64,000 bases of DNA from Muscardinus avellanarius (Eukaryota; Chordata; Mammalia; Rodentia; Gliridae). The stretch covers positions 22,785,785-22,849,784 of the forward strand of contig OY726571.1 in NCBI GenBank assembly GCA_963383645.1, given 5' to 3'. How positions within the stretch are numbered: the first letter of the stretch is position 1; the number at the start of each line of letters is the position of its first letter. Positions 37,344 to 47,776 of this stretch are shown here, piece after piece. The translations under genes and the position numbers were made by a program. The notes beneath the pieces were generated by a model, which was not told the DNA's origin, ran no database searches, and worked only from the letters and a program-made list of their open reading frames with translations.

Positions 37344-37374
<31 letters not shown>
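37130..37374 (+). mobile_element. B1-ID composite SINE with long A tail
   Basis: Sense copy GCCAGGTGTGGTGGCGCATG with tail GGTTCAATTCCCAG and an (AAAC)n plus A tract to 37374. TGTTGGAG flanks both sides. Confidence 0.93.
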
Positions 37375-37376
<2 letters not shown>

Positions 37377-37407
37377 ACATGTTGGAGTATCTTGGAGGCA
37401 GACATTT

Positions 37408-37423
37408 AAAAATACAGATATGG
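37408..37423 (+). repeat. Left target-site duplication of the L1 insertion
   Basis: AAAAATACAGATATGG, identical to the 16-mer at 40259-40274. Confidence 0.95.
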
Positions 37424-38203
37424 AGACTTCCGGGAAGATGGCGACCCAGAAAAGCGGGGCTTAAGAGCCCCGCTAACAACAAATCTCCATTACCACAAAA
37501 TCAGCGCCTTTCATAGCCAGAAAACACCATCACTGTGAAACAAAAAATCACCAGGCTCCAGAGAGAAAGTGGACTGAGAACAGAGCCACAGAGGAGATAA
37601 CCGGCCTCGCGCCCGAGGACGCGGCAGCAGCGCCATACTGCCGGCGGCACCGGCGAATTCACGGGACGGCTACAGCAAGCCGAGGTGAGCCACTGCGGAA
37701 CAGCCAGGAAGGATTTCTCCAAGCAGAGAGCGTCTAAAGCTCCCAGTGGCTGAGCTCAGCACACGCTGCAGGGATTCAGAGTCGAAATCAACCAAGAAGA
37801 AAACGCCAGCCCCATAGCCGAGGGTGTAGCAGCGGCGCCATATTGCCACCGGCGGCAGCAGCAGCAAATTCAGCGAGGCCAGTACAGCTACATCTGCGCA
37901 CTCAAGAACAGTGAGTCAAATTGTGGGCCACAGAGGAGAAATCCCAGTACTGTACTCACTGGGACTTGACCCAGTGGGGGAGTGGCAGTGGCAGAGATAT
38001 CACACCATAGGAGAACGTGCAACCTGGCACACCCCACAGTCTAAAGCAGCCTCTATCAACTCTCTGGGTCGGAGACTCTGTGATAAAACCCAGTAAAGGA
38101 GTAGTGGGGTCTGAGATACTACTGACTCGAGATCTAGAACACCTTAAGTGAAGTCATAGTGACCCAAGGGAAGAACCCAGAGAAGGCACAAACATCCGAA
38201 ATC
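37424..38203 (+). promoter_or_regulatory. LINE-1 5'UTR / internal promoter
   Basis: Starts GAGACTTCCGGG, then AAGATGGCGAC at 37435-37445, the YY1-type motif that marks the start of many mammalian L1s. A GC-rich module (GCAGCAGCGCCATACTG at about 37623 and GCAGCGGCGCCATATTG at about 37829) occurs twice, about 206 bp apart. This indicates that the 5' end is complete or nearly so. Confidence 0.75.
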
Positions 38204-39088
38204 ATGGGAAAGAGGAATAATACTGGAGCAATAAATGCCCACAACCCCACAACATCAGAACCCGATAAAACTGAAAATCAGAGATTTCTAGAAGATCAAA
38301 TCAGGAAAATAACTGTAGAAATAATAGAGGTGCTTCGAAAAGAATTCAGAGAGAGCCAAAAAGAGATAAAGGATGCAATTAATGAAGTAAAGGCCTCAAT
38401 TCAAAGCACAAACAACCGATTAGAACACATGGAGAACAGAATCTCACTCTTAGAAGATGAGCAATCCAAAAATGAACGCATAGTTTCTAATCTAGAAAAA
38501 AATATCCGACAGCAGGAATCTGATATTGAAGAAATATGGGCCCATTTTAAGAGAGCTAACCTAAGAATAATTGGAATAGAGGAGGGAAAAGAAAGTGAAA
38601 CCAAAGGGATCAACAATCTCTTCAAGGAAGTAATAGCAGAAAATTTTCCAGACATCGAGCAAGAGGCCGATACACAGGTCCAGGAAACTTATAGAACTCC
38701 CTTTAGACAGGATCGGAGAAGAGGATCCCCACGCCACATAATTGTCAAAATGACCAATGTGGAAGCCAAGCAGAGAATCTTAAAGGCAACAAAAGCAAAG
38801 GGCCAAGTGACATTCAGAGGCAAACCAATTAGAATCACTCCAGACTTCCCAAACCAAGTTATGAGAGCCAGAAGGGTTTGGAGTAACATATTCCCAATTC
38901 TGAAAGAAAACAACTTCCAGCCAAAAATTTCCTACCCAGCAAAACTTTCTATCAAATTAGATGTAGAAATAAGAAGCTTCCATGACAAACAGAAACTGAA
39001 GGAATTTATGTCTTCAAAACCAGCACTAAAGAAAATACTCAAAGAGATGAACTACAAAGAAGAAATAGGTAACACACACCAGAACTAG
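38204..39088 (+). CDS. LINE-1 ORF1 protein (intact, 294 aa)
   Basis: Encodes the L1 ORF1 RNA-binding chaperone, which trimerises and coats L1 RNA in the cytoplasmic particle. From the ATG at 38204 (the open frame extends 15 codons upstream, to a GTG, with no earlier ATG), an acidic/lysine-rich coiled coil spans about residues 30-130 with LEHMENRISLLEDE-type heptads. The RRM follows with RANLRIIGIEEG, then the C-terminal domain with PRHIIVKM, GKPIRITPDFP and NFQPKISYPAKLS, all family hallmarks. It is slightly shorter than human ORF1p (338 aa), mainly at the N terminus. There is no stop or frameshift, so the insertion is young or the frame was recently under selection. Whether it is expressed is unknown. 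Confidence 0.95.
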   Translation: MGKRNNTGAINAHNPTTSEPDKTENQRFLEDQIRKITVEIIEVLRKEFRESQKEIKDAINEVKASIQSTNNRLEHMENRISLLEDEQSKNERIVSNLEKNIRQQESDIEEIWAHFKRANLRIIGIEEGKESETKGINNLFKEVIAENFPDIEQEADTQVQETYRTPFRQDRRRGSPRHIIVKMTNVEAKQRILKATKAKGQVTFRGKPIRITPDFPNQVMRARRVWSNIFPILKENNFQPKISYPAKLSIKLDVEIRSFHDKQKLKEFMSSKPALKKILKEMNYKEEIGNTHQN

Positions 39089-39244
39089 AGAAACAAGATT
39101 TTCCATCCAACAGACAACTAAGATTGGTTATCTGTGGAGATTCATTATTTATGTTAGTCTTTTACCTATCTCTAAAGGGTATTGTTTGCCTTTATTGTTG
39201 TTAATTTTTAGGATTTCTAGTTGGAATATTAATATACCTTCAGA

Positions 39245-39840
39245 TATAGCAATTGGAAATATTTTATCCCATTCTATTAGTAACTGTTAACTCTGTTTAC
39301 ATTGTCTTTGGATATACAATATTTTTTTTATTTTTTAGGGAGTTTGTATACGCTTCTGTTGCCTGTGCCATTGAAATCATAACCAAGAAATCACTGCCAA
39401 TTTCAATGTTTTGAGGTTTAATGACCCAGATTTTCTCCTAAAAGTTTATAGTCTTAAGATTTATATTTAGGTCTTTTATCTATTTTGAGTTAATATTTGT
39501 ATATGGGATTAGGTAAGGGTCCAATTTTATTCTTTTCCATGTAATTATTATTTTTTAACAATATTTAGTTAAAAGATTAATATTTCTACCACCAAATGTT
39601 CGTGGAAACCTTGTCAAAAATAACTTGACAATATAGGGAAGAATTTAGCTCTAGGCTTTTATTTAACTCCAATGGTTTATATATCTCCCTTTAGAATAGT
39701 ACTACACTGTTTCAATTATTGTAGCTTTATATGGTTTGAAATCAGAAAATATATATCTTCTAGCTTTGTTCTTTTTCAAGATCGTTTTGGGTACCTAGAG
39801 TCCATATTCCATATTAGGATAGATTTTTTTCTGAAAAATA
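39245..39840 (-). mobile_element. Diverged antisense LINE-1 ORF2 fragment inside the L1 unit
   Basis: Read on plus, the phrases GTTGCCTGTGCCATTGAAAT, TATTTTGAGTTAATATTTG, GGTAAGGGTCCAATTTTATTC and TTATATGGTTTGAAATCAG match the antisense of older mammalian L1 ORF2. It is far more diverged than the neighbouring ORF1 and runs opposite to it. Confidence 0.75.
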
Positions 39841-40024
39841 AATATATAAATATATGATAGTTTCACCTAAAAAATAGAAAAAAAATTCTCTGGTAAGAAA
39901 GAAAGCAAAAAGAAATATTGAAATGTTATCTTTAAGTCATCAAAAGCTTGGTATCAGACAAATGAAACTGTTATGTGAGATTACCGTTTTTAATTTTAGA
40001 TAAATTGCCATAATACTAGATGTC

Positions 40025-40258
40025 AACTACTAAGCCAAGCATGGGAGGGAGGGATAGGGAGAGAATGGGGTGGGGGTTGGGTGGGGGATGACTGGGAAAA
40101 GTGTGCAAGTATGTCTACAAAAGTATGTATCCTACTATGATGTATGAATACAGTGCACCAATTAAAAAAAAATTTTGTCTTTTCATGGTTGTAACCCCAG
40201 AATCTAAATATTTGTGATCAATAAATTAATATTATGTAAAACAATAAAAAAATAAAAT
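40025..40258 (+). mobile_element. LINE-1 3'UTR, A tract, transduced segment and second A tail
   Basis: G-rich tract (GGTGGGGGTTGGGTGGGGG) followed by CTATGATGTATGAATACAG, TGCACCAATT and an A run (40164-40172). About 70 bp of unrelated sequence with AATAAA at 40220-40225 follows, then a second A-rich tail ending at the target-site duplication. Two tails around extra sequence is the signature of 3' transduction. Confidence 0.65.
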
Positions 40259-40274
40259 AAAAATACAGATATGG
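40259..40274 (+). repeat. Right target-site duplication of the L1 insertion
   Basis: Second exact copy of AAAAATACAGATATGG. Confidence 0.95.
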
Positions 40275-40713
40275 TAGTTCATTTGGTTGGTCTGAAGTGC
40301 GAATTCAGACTTTGGCCTCAGGCCTGAATGGGATTGATTCTGCTTTTCTTTCTTTCTTTTTTTTTTTTTTTTTTGACATGTTTCTTCTGATATCAACATG
40401 TTTCTTCTTGCTGGGTCAGTGAGCCAGAGGATGAAGCTACCAATAAGTCCAGGTTGAAAGTGTGGACAAATACAGGGGGGACATTGGAGGGTTAACCTAA
40501 CTAAGAAATAGTTAGTGGCTACCTTCTTCAGCACCATGGCTTGTGAACTTCTATTATAATGGGTCAGGTATTCGTTTCAAGGAACCTTCCTTATTGCTTT
40601 CATTTCAAAGGCTTCTTTAAATGAGTCACCTCTAAGACTTGAGGAATGTTGTGATTCTATTTATGAAGTGCATGGGGGCAGTTCCCTTAAACTATACAGA
40701 AATTATAATCCAT
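40275..40713. other. Intergenic DNA, nothing recognised
   Basis: Contains a T-rich run near 40345-40373 without an adjoining SINE body. Confidence 0.5.
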
Positions 40714-41051
40714 AGCTGGGTGTGGTGGCACATGCCTGTAATCACAGTACTTGGGGAGGCTGAGACAGGAGAATCATAGTTTCAAAGCCAGCCTTGGCAA
40801 CTTAGTGAGGCTCTCAGCAACCTAGTAAGACCCTGTTTCCAAAGAAAAAATAAAATAGGATTGGAGTGTATAACCTTGAGGTAGAATACCTCTGGATTCA
40901 ATTCCCAGCATCAAAAACAAACAAAAAGATTCTCAGCAATCTAGCAAGACTCTGTTTCCAAGAAAAATCAATCAAACAAACAAAAAACATAAAAAAGAGT
41001 TGAGGATATAGCTCAGAGGTAGACTGTTCCTGGGTTCAATCCCCAGTACCA
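40714..41051 (+). mobile_element. B1-ID SINE followed by a second partial copy
   Basis: Full sense copy GCTGGGTGTGGTGGCACATG to CCCAGCATC (about 40912). A partial repeat of the middle and ID part (CTCAGCAATCTAGCAAGAC to CCCCAGTACC) follows at 40926-41051. Confidence 0.88.
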
Positions 41052-41130
41052 TACAGAAGAAGGGGGGGAAGGAAGGACAGAAGGAAGAAGGAGAGGGAGG
41101 GATGAGAAAAGGAGGAAAATAAGTACGACT
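41052..41130 (+). repeat. Purine-rich GGAA/GAAG tract
   Basis: Almost pure purine strand of about 75 bp forming the degenerate tail of the preceding SINE copy. Confidence 0.85.
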
Positions 41131-41186
41131 TACTACTCAGACACATAAAATGTGGGGTAAAGAGCACAGTTAAAAATGCCAGTAGA

Positions 41187-41438
41187 ACTGGGCATTGTGG
41201 TGTACACTTGTAATCCCAGCATTTGGGAGGCTGAGACAGGAGGACCACAGTTGCCATGCAGACAGCCTCAGATACTTAGTGAGGCCCCTTGCAACTCATT
41301 GAGACCCTGTTTCAAAATAAAGAATAAAAAATTGGGATGGGGGTATAGCTCGGAGATAGAATGCCCCTGGGTTCCATTCCCAGAACTGCAACCCCCCCCC
41401 AAAAAAAACCCCCAAAACAAAAACAAAAACAAAAAAAC
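41187..41438 (+). mobile_element. B1-ID composite SINE
   Basis: Sense copy GGGCATTGTGGTGTACACTTG to TCCATTCCCAGAACTGC, followed by C and A runs. Confidence 0.92.
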
Positions 41439-42417
41439 AGTATAGTAAAGGCAGAATAGTGACCCCAGCTAGCACTGACAGGTAGAAAACACAGCAGAAT
41501 ATAAAAGGACTCTGAGCATCTCTCTCCATGTGATTGATTTCAGTGATTTATAATGCTGTGTGTATACGCTTTGACCTGTAGTTCTAATTACTAAAAATGG
41601 GCCAAGCTTGAAAGGGAGTGCCTAGACAGCTTCAAGAGTCTTTGACTGGTACATGAATATTACATTTAATTACATTAAAAGTCTGCTATCACATATTGCC
41701 CAGGGGAGACACATGAGTAATGGTTTCATGCTGACTAGAACCGCCTTGTCATGCCTTTGCCGTTTACCTACCCATAATTCACCTGACACTGGACCCCCAT
41801 TTGAAAAGCAGGAGAGCTAAAGACAGCTCTGTAGGTGTCAGTTTGACAAGAGCAACAAAATAGTCACTTATAGAAAAAAAAAATCGCACTCTTTCACTCT
41901 GCCTTACACCCATTTCACAGCTTGGAGTTGTTTGCATTTTGACTATGAACCCTTCTTGGCATGTGGGTGTTTTGGGCCCTAAGGATCTCAGTTTGGTTTT
42001 CTGTCTCTGCCTCTTGTTTTTACTTGTATTTACTCTCACAGTATTTTTCCCCCTTGAGTGTGTTGTTTCTTTTCCTTGCAGAATGTCGTGGGGAGACTTA
42101 TGAGAAGTCTAATGGGAAAAGAGGAACCTAAATCACTCTTGGAAGAATCCAAGACACTTCTAGGACTACAGCCAGCCAGGCTGTAGTCCTCCAACAGCAT
42201 TCCTGTTGGCCTGACCCCTAGGATGGTGCTCAAAGACCACATCCTGCAGTGGCCGATTACTTCTTACAAAATGTTGGCTTAGGCTTGGGTTTTCTTTAAA
42301 TAGTAGTTGTTGTCTAACCACAGGTATTAAGAATGTGTGATATGGAAGTCAGGAACATAGAAGTTATCCAATTCAAGGCTCTCTGGCTTTTGTTTCTGAT
42401 TTTCTTTTCTTTTCTTT
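41439..42417. other. Intergenic DNA, nothing recognised
   Basis: Unassigned; a short inverted repeat, CTACAGCCAGC...GGCTGTAG, lies near 42167-42187. Confidence 0.45.
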
Positions 42418-42510
42418 TTTTTAAGTGCTGGGAATTGAAACTAAGACTTGGTGCATGCTAGGCAAGTGCTTTACCATGGAGCTATCCAATATCTATGATC
42501 TCAGTCCTAT
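42418..42510 (-). mobile_element. ID-type SINE (older rodent form)
   Basis: Antisense GTGCTGGGAATTGAAACTAAG then TTGGTGCATGCTAGGCAAGTGC and TTTACCATGGAGCTAT, the general rodent ID/tRNA-derived form without the B1 head. Confidence 0.7.
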
Positions 42511-42537
42511 TGACTCACATCGAATATTCTTTTTCAG

Positions 42538-42720
42538 GCTGGGTACAGTGATGCATGTCTGTAATCCCAATTTGGGAGGCTGAGACAGGAGGATAGCAGG
42601 TTTGAGGTCAGTGTGCAGTGACTTAGTGAGATTCGGTTTTAAAATAAAAAATAAAATATGGCTGGGGGTATAGATCAGTGGTAGAACACCTCTGGGTTCA
42701 ATCTCTAGTACTACATACAC
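42538..42720 (+). mobile_element. B1-ID composite SINE
   Basis: Sense copy GCTGGGTACAGTGATGCATG to GGGTTCAATCTCTAGTAC. Confidence 0.9.
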
Positions 42721-42919
42721 ATACAAAAATATATATAGCTATTTCATACAGGTTATCTCTGCCTACAGAATGCATTGAATTGTGAGGAAGCTATGCCAAG
42801 AAAGCTGTAATGCCAGTTTCAAAAAGGCCATGGTATTTCTCTCTGCGCCGTACCCTGCTCTCCCCTCCCTCTACATGCTAGTGAGATTGTTAAAGATACT
42901 TTCATACAAATGCAGAGGG

Positions 42920-43012
42920 AAACACACCAAGAGATGTGTGCATCTATGAATGTATCACTGTGAATCTCACTATGATGTCTAATTACATTGCACCAATAAA
43001 ATTTTATATTAA
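42920..43012 (+). mobile_element. Possible LINE-1 3' end
   Basis: CACTATGATGTCTAATTAC, ATTGCACCAATAAAATTTT resembles the 3' end of the L1 at 40130-40165. Too short for certainty. Confidence 0.4.
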
Positions 43013-43220
43013 GCCAGGCGTGGTGGCGCATGCTTCTAATCCCAGCATTCGGGAGGCTGAGACCGGAGGATTGCGGTTCGCAGACAGCCTCAGCTACTTA
43101 ATGAGGCCCTCTGCAACTTAGTGAGACCCTGTTTCAAAATAAACAATACAAAACAGGGCTTGGCTATACCTCAGAGGTCGAATGTCCCTGGGTTTCATCC
43201 CCAAACCCACACACAAAAAA
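43013..43220 (+). mobile_element. B1-ID composite SINE with TSD
   Basis: Sense copy GCCAGGCGTGGTGGCGCATG. AAAATTTTATATTA before and AAAAATTTATATTA after are a near-exact duplication. Confidence 0.94.
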
Positions 43221-43796
43221 ATTTATATTAAAAGAGAGGCCTCTGTTTAATCATCTTCCTTCTAAGGCTTTCTTCCCAAGCCTCCCTGGCTTCCCCTAAA
43301 GGGCCTCTGCCCGGGCCCCAGCAGGGTCTCGTCTCACTCACTTTGGGAGAAAGAAGGCTATGGTCTAAGTGCACCTTCTTGAAGGCAATGCCTGGGGACC
43401 CTGGGATTTGAAAGCTGAAAGCACAGGGTGATGGAGCCGTTTGGGAGCCCACCCTTGGTTGGGAGTGTCCTGTCCTGCTTCATGCTCCAGCCCCCTCCTG
43501 GTCCCTGTCCTCTCTCACCAGGGTTAAAGGTTATGTAGTGGCCGTCTGCCACTGCCCTTAACTACCTAGAGCCTCCTTGCCCCTCCGGGTGGCATCAGAG
43601 TTTGAAGCTGGGTGTTGGTGCTGAAAGGACTCTCCCATGATCTTCTTAGCATCCCTGTTTTCCAAGCATGGGCTGATGATCTGCTTCTTTCTTGTGTTTA
43701 GGTATTTTAACAGCTGGCCTGTTCCTATTAAAGACTCTTCAGGTCCTGTGGATAGCCCCTGGGGGTTTCCTCATGGTCCCTCAAAGTCCCATCCTC
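43221..43796. other. Intergenic DNA, nothing recognised
   Basis: Somewhat GC-rich but no CpG island, exon or repeat recognised. Confidence 0.45.
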
Positions 43797-43994
43797 AGCA
43801 GAGCGTGGTGGGCATGCCTGTAATCCAAAACTTGAGAGGCTGAGAAAGGAGGTTTGCAAGTTCAGGACCAGTCTCAACAACTTAGCAAGATTCTTAGCAA
43901 CGTAGGGAGACCCTGTTTCAAAATAAATAAAATAAAATGGGGCAGGGTCTGTAGCTTGGATGTAGAACGCTTCTGGGTTCAATCTCCAGCACTC
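43797..43994 (+). mobile_element. B1-ID composite SINE
   Basis: Sense copy AGAGCGTGGTGGGCATGCC to GGGTTCAATCTCCAGCAC; AAGTCCCATC and AAATCCCATC flank it. Confidence 0.9.
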
Positions 43995-45500
43995 CCAAAT
44001 CCCATCAGCCTCTCAGGACTGCTGCTCCATCTTGATTTGCCCTTATTGTTAGAACAATAAGACTCCAGAGAGCAGCCAAGGGACAGGACCATTGAATGAC
44101 AGAAAAGAGGAAGTCGAGAGGGACATATGTATGTCTTTACTGCATATTCTTGTCAATGGAATCAATATCTTTAATATGTATAAATGCATATTGATAGTTT
44201 GTAAAATAAATAGTTTTTATTTGTTGTATTAACTGTCAGATGAAACATGAAAATGATTATAGATCACTACCACATCTATGGAATGATAAATTAAACATCG
44301 GTATGTGAGCTTTGGTACAGTTTGCCCTTCATGTATCATGCAGAATTAGCTATATAATTCATGATTTTTAGAATGAATTATATGCAATATTTTGGACCAG
44401 TGAAACTAATATTGTGAATAAGTAGGAAAATAAAGTCTAATGCACACAGTTTAATTAATTATAAAATAAATATGTCAGATTTGCCTAACAATTTAGGAAT
44501 ATTGCATAATTTATAGAAAGAACCAGGGTATTTCTTTTTTAAAGCCATACAACAAATTGGAGAGATACTCTTATCCCATGATTTATTCATGGTAGAATAT
44601 TAATAAAAAATTAAGCGTGATGAATACATTTTAGTGACAGGGTTCTAGTAAGAAAAAAATGCCAGAGGCCGTGAAAATTAAATGAATTTTACATTTTTAA
44701 TCAGTCTAAAGAATTTTGCTAAACAGCAAATTGAATGATTTATTTTTTACCTTGTACAACATTAAGATTGTCTGATTATGCAGATTACATTTAACACATA
44801 TTTAGTTTTCCCAAATGAGGGTTAAAACCCGTTGAAGACAGAGGTTACAACTCTGTGTTCTTACAGCCTCTGCATAGCCAGGGATTAATCCTGCACATAG
44901 AGGTACTTACTAAATGTCTGTTGATGAATGTATCAATTTGATAATGATTTAGAGTGTTCAAATAAACCAGTTTTTGTTAGAAAGGGAAGTATATGAAAGA
45001 AAAGCAATGAGTCTGTTTTGAATAGTTACTCCAAAAGATAGAATGATTATTCGGCTAGGGCTAAGTTGGTATTCTGGGAGGTGGTTTCTCAGGCAGAGTT
45101 AAGTTACAAAGTTAGCAGATAGCAAAAATTATCTAGAGAAGCCCCCAAATCCATCACAAAATTTAACATACCTGCTTGAATATAAAGTCCATACTAAAAT
45201 TTTTATGCACACGAGAATTTCTGAAAGGAATAATTGAGGAAAGTCTCCTTGCAGATGTCTGGGTGGCAGTTGCCCATCTGTCTTGATGGTCTCTATCAGA
45301 TTCCTAGGTGAGTGAAGGCCAAGGAGGGACGCCCGAGCTTGTCCTGCTCACCCATGGGTGTGCGCCATTCTGTCTAAATAGTAAATCTTCATGGCTTCAG
45401 TGTATCCCACTACAATGATAAAACATGACGAGAAGCCACATTTTTTTTGCATCTTAGGTAGGAAAGGGGCAGATGCTGAAACCTGGGAGTCCCAGGCCCT
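43995..45500. other. Intergenic AT-rich DNA, nothing recognised
   Basis: 1.5 kb of very AT-rich sequence without SINEs. No coding or repeat signature that I can name. Confidence 0.5.
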
Positions 45501-45713
45501 TTATTTTATTTTTTGCAGTACTGGGGATGGAACCGAGAGGCATTCTACCTCTGAGTGACACTCCCAGCCCTATTTTTTAATCTTTATTTTGAAACAGGGT
45601 CTCACTAGGTTGCAGAAAGCCTCACTAAGTAGCTTAGGTTCTCTAAGAACTGAGATCCTCCAGTATCAGCCTCCCCAGTACTGGGATCAGAAGCATGCGC
45701 CACCATGTCCGGC
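45501..45713 (-). mobile_element. B1-ID composite SINE with TSD
   Basis: Antisense CAGTACTGGGGATGGAACC to CACCATGTCCGGC; AGGCCCTTTAT before and GGGCCCTTTAT after. Confidence 0.93.
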
Positions 45714-46205
45714 TTTCCGGGCCCTTTATAAAGATGGTTGTGTCTGATGTGAAGGCAAACTGGAAGCGATTCTCTGATTTAGTTGAACATTTTGGAGTTG
45801 CTGTGGCCCCATGCTCAGCCATCTCTGTTTGCTCAGAGAAGGTCTGATGTAGCAAAGAACTTCTCGATGAGGTCCTGTTCAGTTTGTCATTGCTCTTGGG
45901 TCACAATATAGTGTGAGATTAAAGCTGATATGTCATTTATATCTGAAGTTTAACCTCATTTTCCTCTGAGTCTTAGGAAGACTCTGTCTAACCATCTTAA
46001 AGCTGTCAAAAGCGAGATGGTACAGTGGTGTATTCTAGGCAAAATGTACTATACAACTCATCAGCACAATAAGCAAAGACCATGCAAAATCAAATGGAAA
46101 GTTTAATGATTTTATGTCTGAAGTTCACCATTAGTAATGTTTTTGGACAGAGATATACTATTTTTGTTTTATTGTTGTTCCTGCACTGTACATTTCCCAG
46201 CCATT

Positions 46206-46390
46206 CCTCTTCTCCTCTCCTCTCCTCTCCTCTCCTCTCCTCTCCTCTCCTCTCCTCTCCTCTCCTCTCCTCTCCTCTCCTCTCCTCCTCCTCCTTCCTC
46301 CTCCTCCTCCTTCCTCCTCCTCCTCCTCCTCCTCCTCCTCCTCCTCCTCCTCCTTCTCCTCCTTCTCCTTCTTTCCTCTCCCTCTCCCTC
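46206..46390. repeat. (TCCTC)n and (TCC)n polypyrimidine tract
   Basis: About 80 bp of TCTCC pentamers followed by about 100 bp of CTC/CTT trinucleotides, one strand being purely pyrimidine. It adjoins the tail of an antisense SINE. Confidence 0.97.
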
Positions 46391-46594
46391 ACTCTTTTTT
46401 CAGTACTGGGGATTGAACCCAGGCATGTTCTACCTCCATTCTTCACCCCATCCCCATTTTATTTTATCTTTTGAAATGGTCTCACTAAATTGCTGAGGGC
46501 CTCCCTAAGTTGCTGAGGCTGGCCTTGAACCTACCATCCTCCTGTTTCATCCTGCTACATACTGGGGTTATAGGCATGCAGCACCATGTCTGGC
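46391..46594 (-). mobile_element. B1-ID composite SINE
   Basis: Antisense CAGTACTGGGGATTGAACC to CACCATGTCTGGC. Confidence 0.92.
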
Positions 46595-47776
46595 TTTAAG
46601 CCTTTTTAAAATTATATTCCTACCAATTTAAGTGCTACCTGGGCCTGTGTTTGTCAGCTGCACAAGGAGCCTGGATGGTCAAAGATCATGTAAGATTTAC
46701 TCTGAAACAACTTGATGGTTTAGATGCTAAAAATGCTGAAATTTGCATTTAGGTTTCAAATACCAGTAGCTATGATGGCCCAAGTTAGCAACAAGATTTA
46801 TTCCTGAAAATTCTAGGTGAGGACTTCAGCTTCTGAATCATTTTCTAGAGGTCACAAGGACACTGACACTTGCCATATTGTTGAGCATAAACTGAATACT
46901 AGAGAGCATGGATCCTGTGAGATCCATGAATTTTTGTGCTTTTTCATTTAGTTATAGTTTATTATTATACTGACCAATTTTCTTGGATTATCTGCTTTAT
47001 GTAAATGTCATGTAGTTATTTCAGGCTTTGAAAGCACATGTCTTTCTAGTATCACAGATCAGGTATGCATTTTCACTTGGTATCTAAGTAGACTTTACCA
47101 TCCCCTTAAAGTAGACTTGATTAACGGTGTAAGTATCCTGTCCATTTCAGACCACATGTTTTATAATGTACTTGTTGGCCACATGTTTTTATGCATGCCA
47201 CCTCAAGTTATTTTGAGAAATAGTTCATCTCATAACAGTGTGATTGGCTTGGAGATCATTTATAGAGGGTCAGTATTGTTACGGTGAGAGACTGTGGGTC
47301 TCCAAAACTGTAACAGTGATATGTAGCTGCGGGTTCTTGTTCTGAGCTATGTGTAGGAAACTATAGTCTGAACTCTTTTGCTGTAAGCTTAAGTGATTTT
47401 ATTATTACAAAGATGGAAAGATAGGACCTAGCTTAGAGTAAAGCCTTATACCATAAAGGGTGCCATAGTGGGGTGACTTGAAAAGTCACCAAAGTCTTAG
47501 AACAGTCTTACACCAAGTCTTCTGACCTGACTAGATCTGCCCCTTTTCCGGGCAGGTCTTTTGATGTGAGGATTCCTTCTTGTAGGCCTGCCCTGTCTCT
47601 GGTACAGACCCCAAGCCTTTTGTTACACTCCAAAATGTGTTAATTGATTCTCAGAGTCTGGGATCTCTTGAAGGCTTATGGCATCCCTCCATATGCTTGG
47701 GGAATTTTGCTTATCTTTAAAATGTAGAAGACCTTGGGCTTCCTCTGTTTTCTTGCTAATTGCTTCTGGCTTTCCA
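46595..47776. other. Intergenic DNA, nothing firmly recognised
   Basis: The part from about 47270 rightward has LTR-like phrases in antisense but no bounded element could be drawn. Confidence 0.35.

Larger units (their letters stand above)
37424..40258 (+). mobile_element. Chimeric LINE-1 with intact ORF1 and no ORF2
   Basis: One retrotransposed unit bounded by an exact 16-bp duplication. Order: 5'UTR (37424-38203), ORF1 (38204-39088), an ORF1-ORF2-spacer-like stretch, an antisense fragment of an older L1 (about 39245-39840), unassigned sequence, an L1-type 3'UTR with a G-rich tract (about 40025-40163), A tract, about 70 bp of other sequence, final A-rich tail. A full L1 is 6-7 kb; ORF2, which supplies endonuclease and reverse transcriptase, is absent in the sense direction. 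The copy therefore could not have mobilised itself and presumably used enzymes from another L1. Compare HAL1 elements, which are also ORF1-only. Confidence 0.85.

Noticed and set aside
38159..38203. Extension of L1 ORF1 upstream to 38159
   Set aside because: The upstream frame begins at GTG, not ATG; the first ATG is at 38204.
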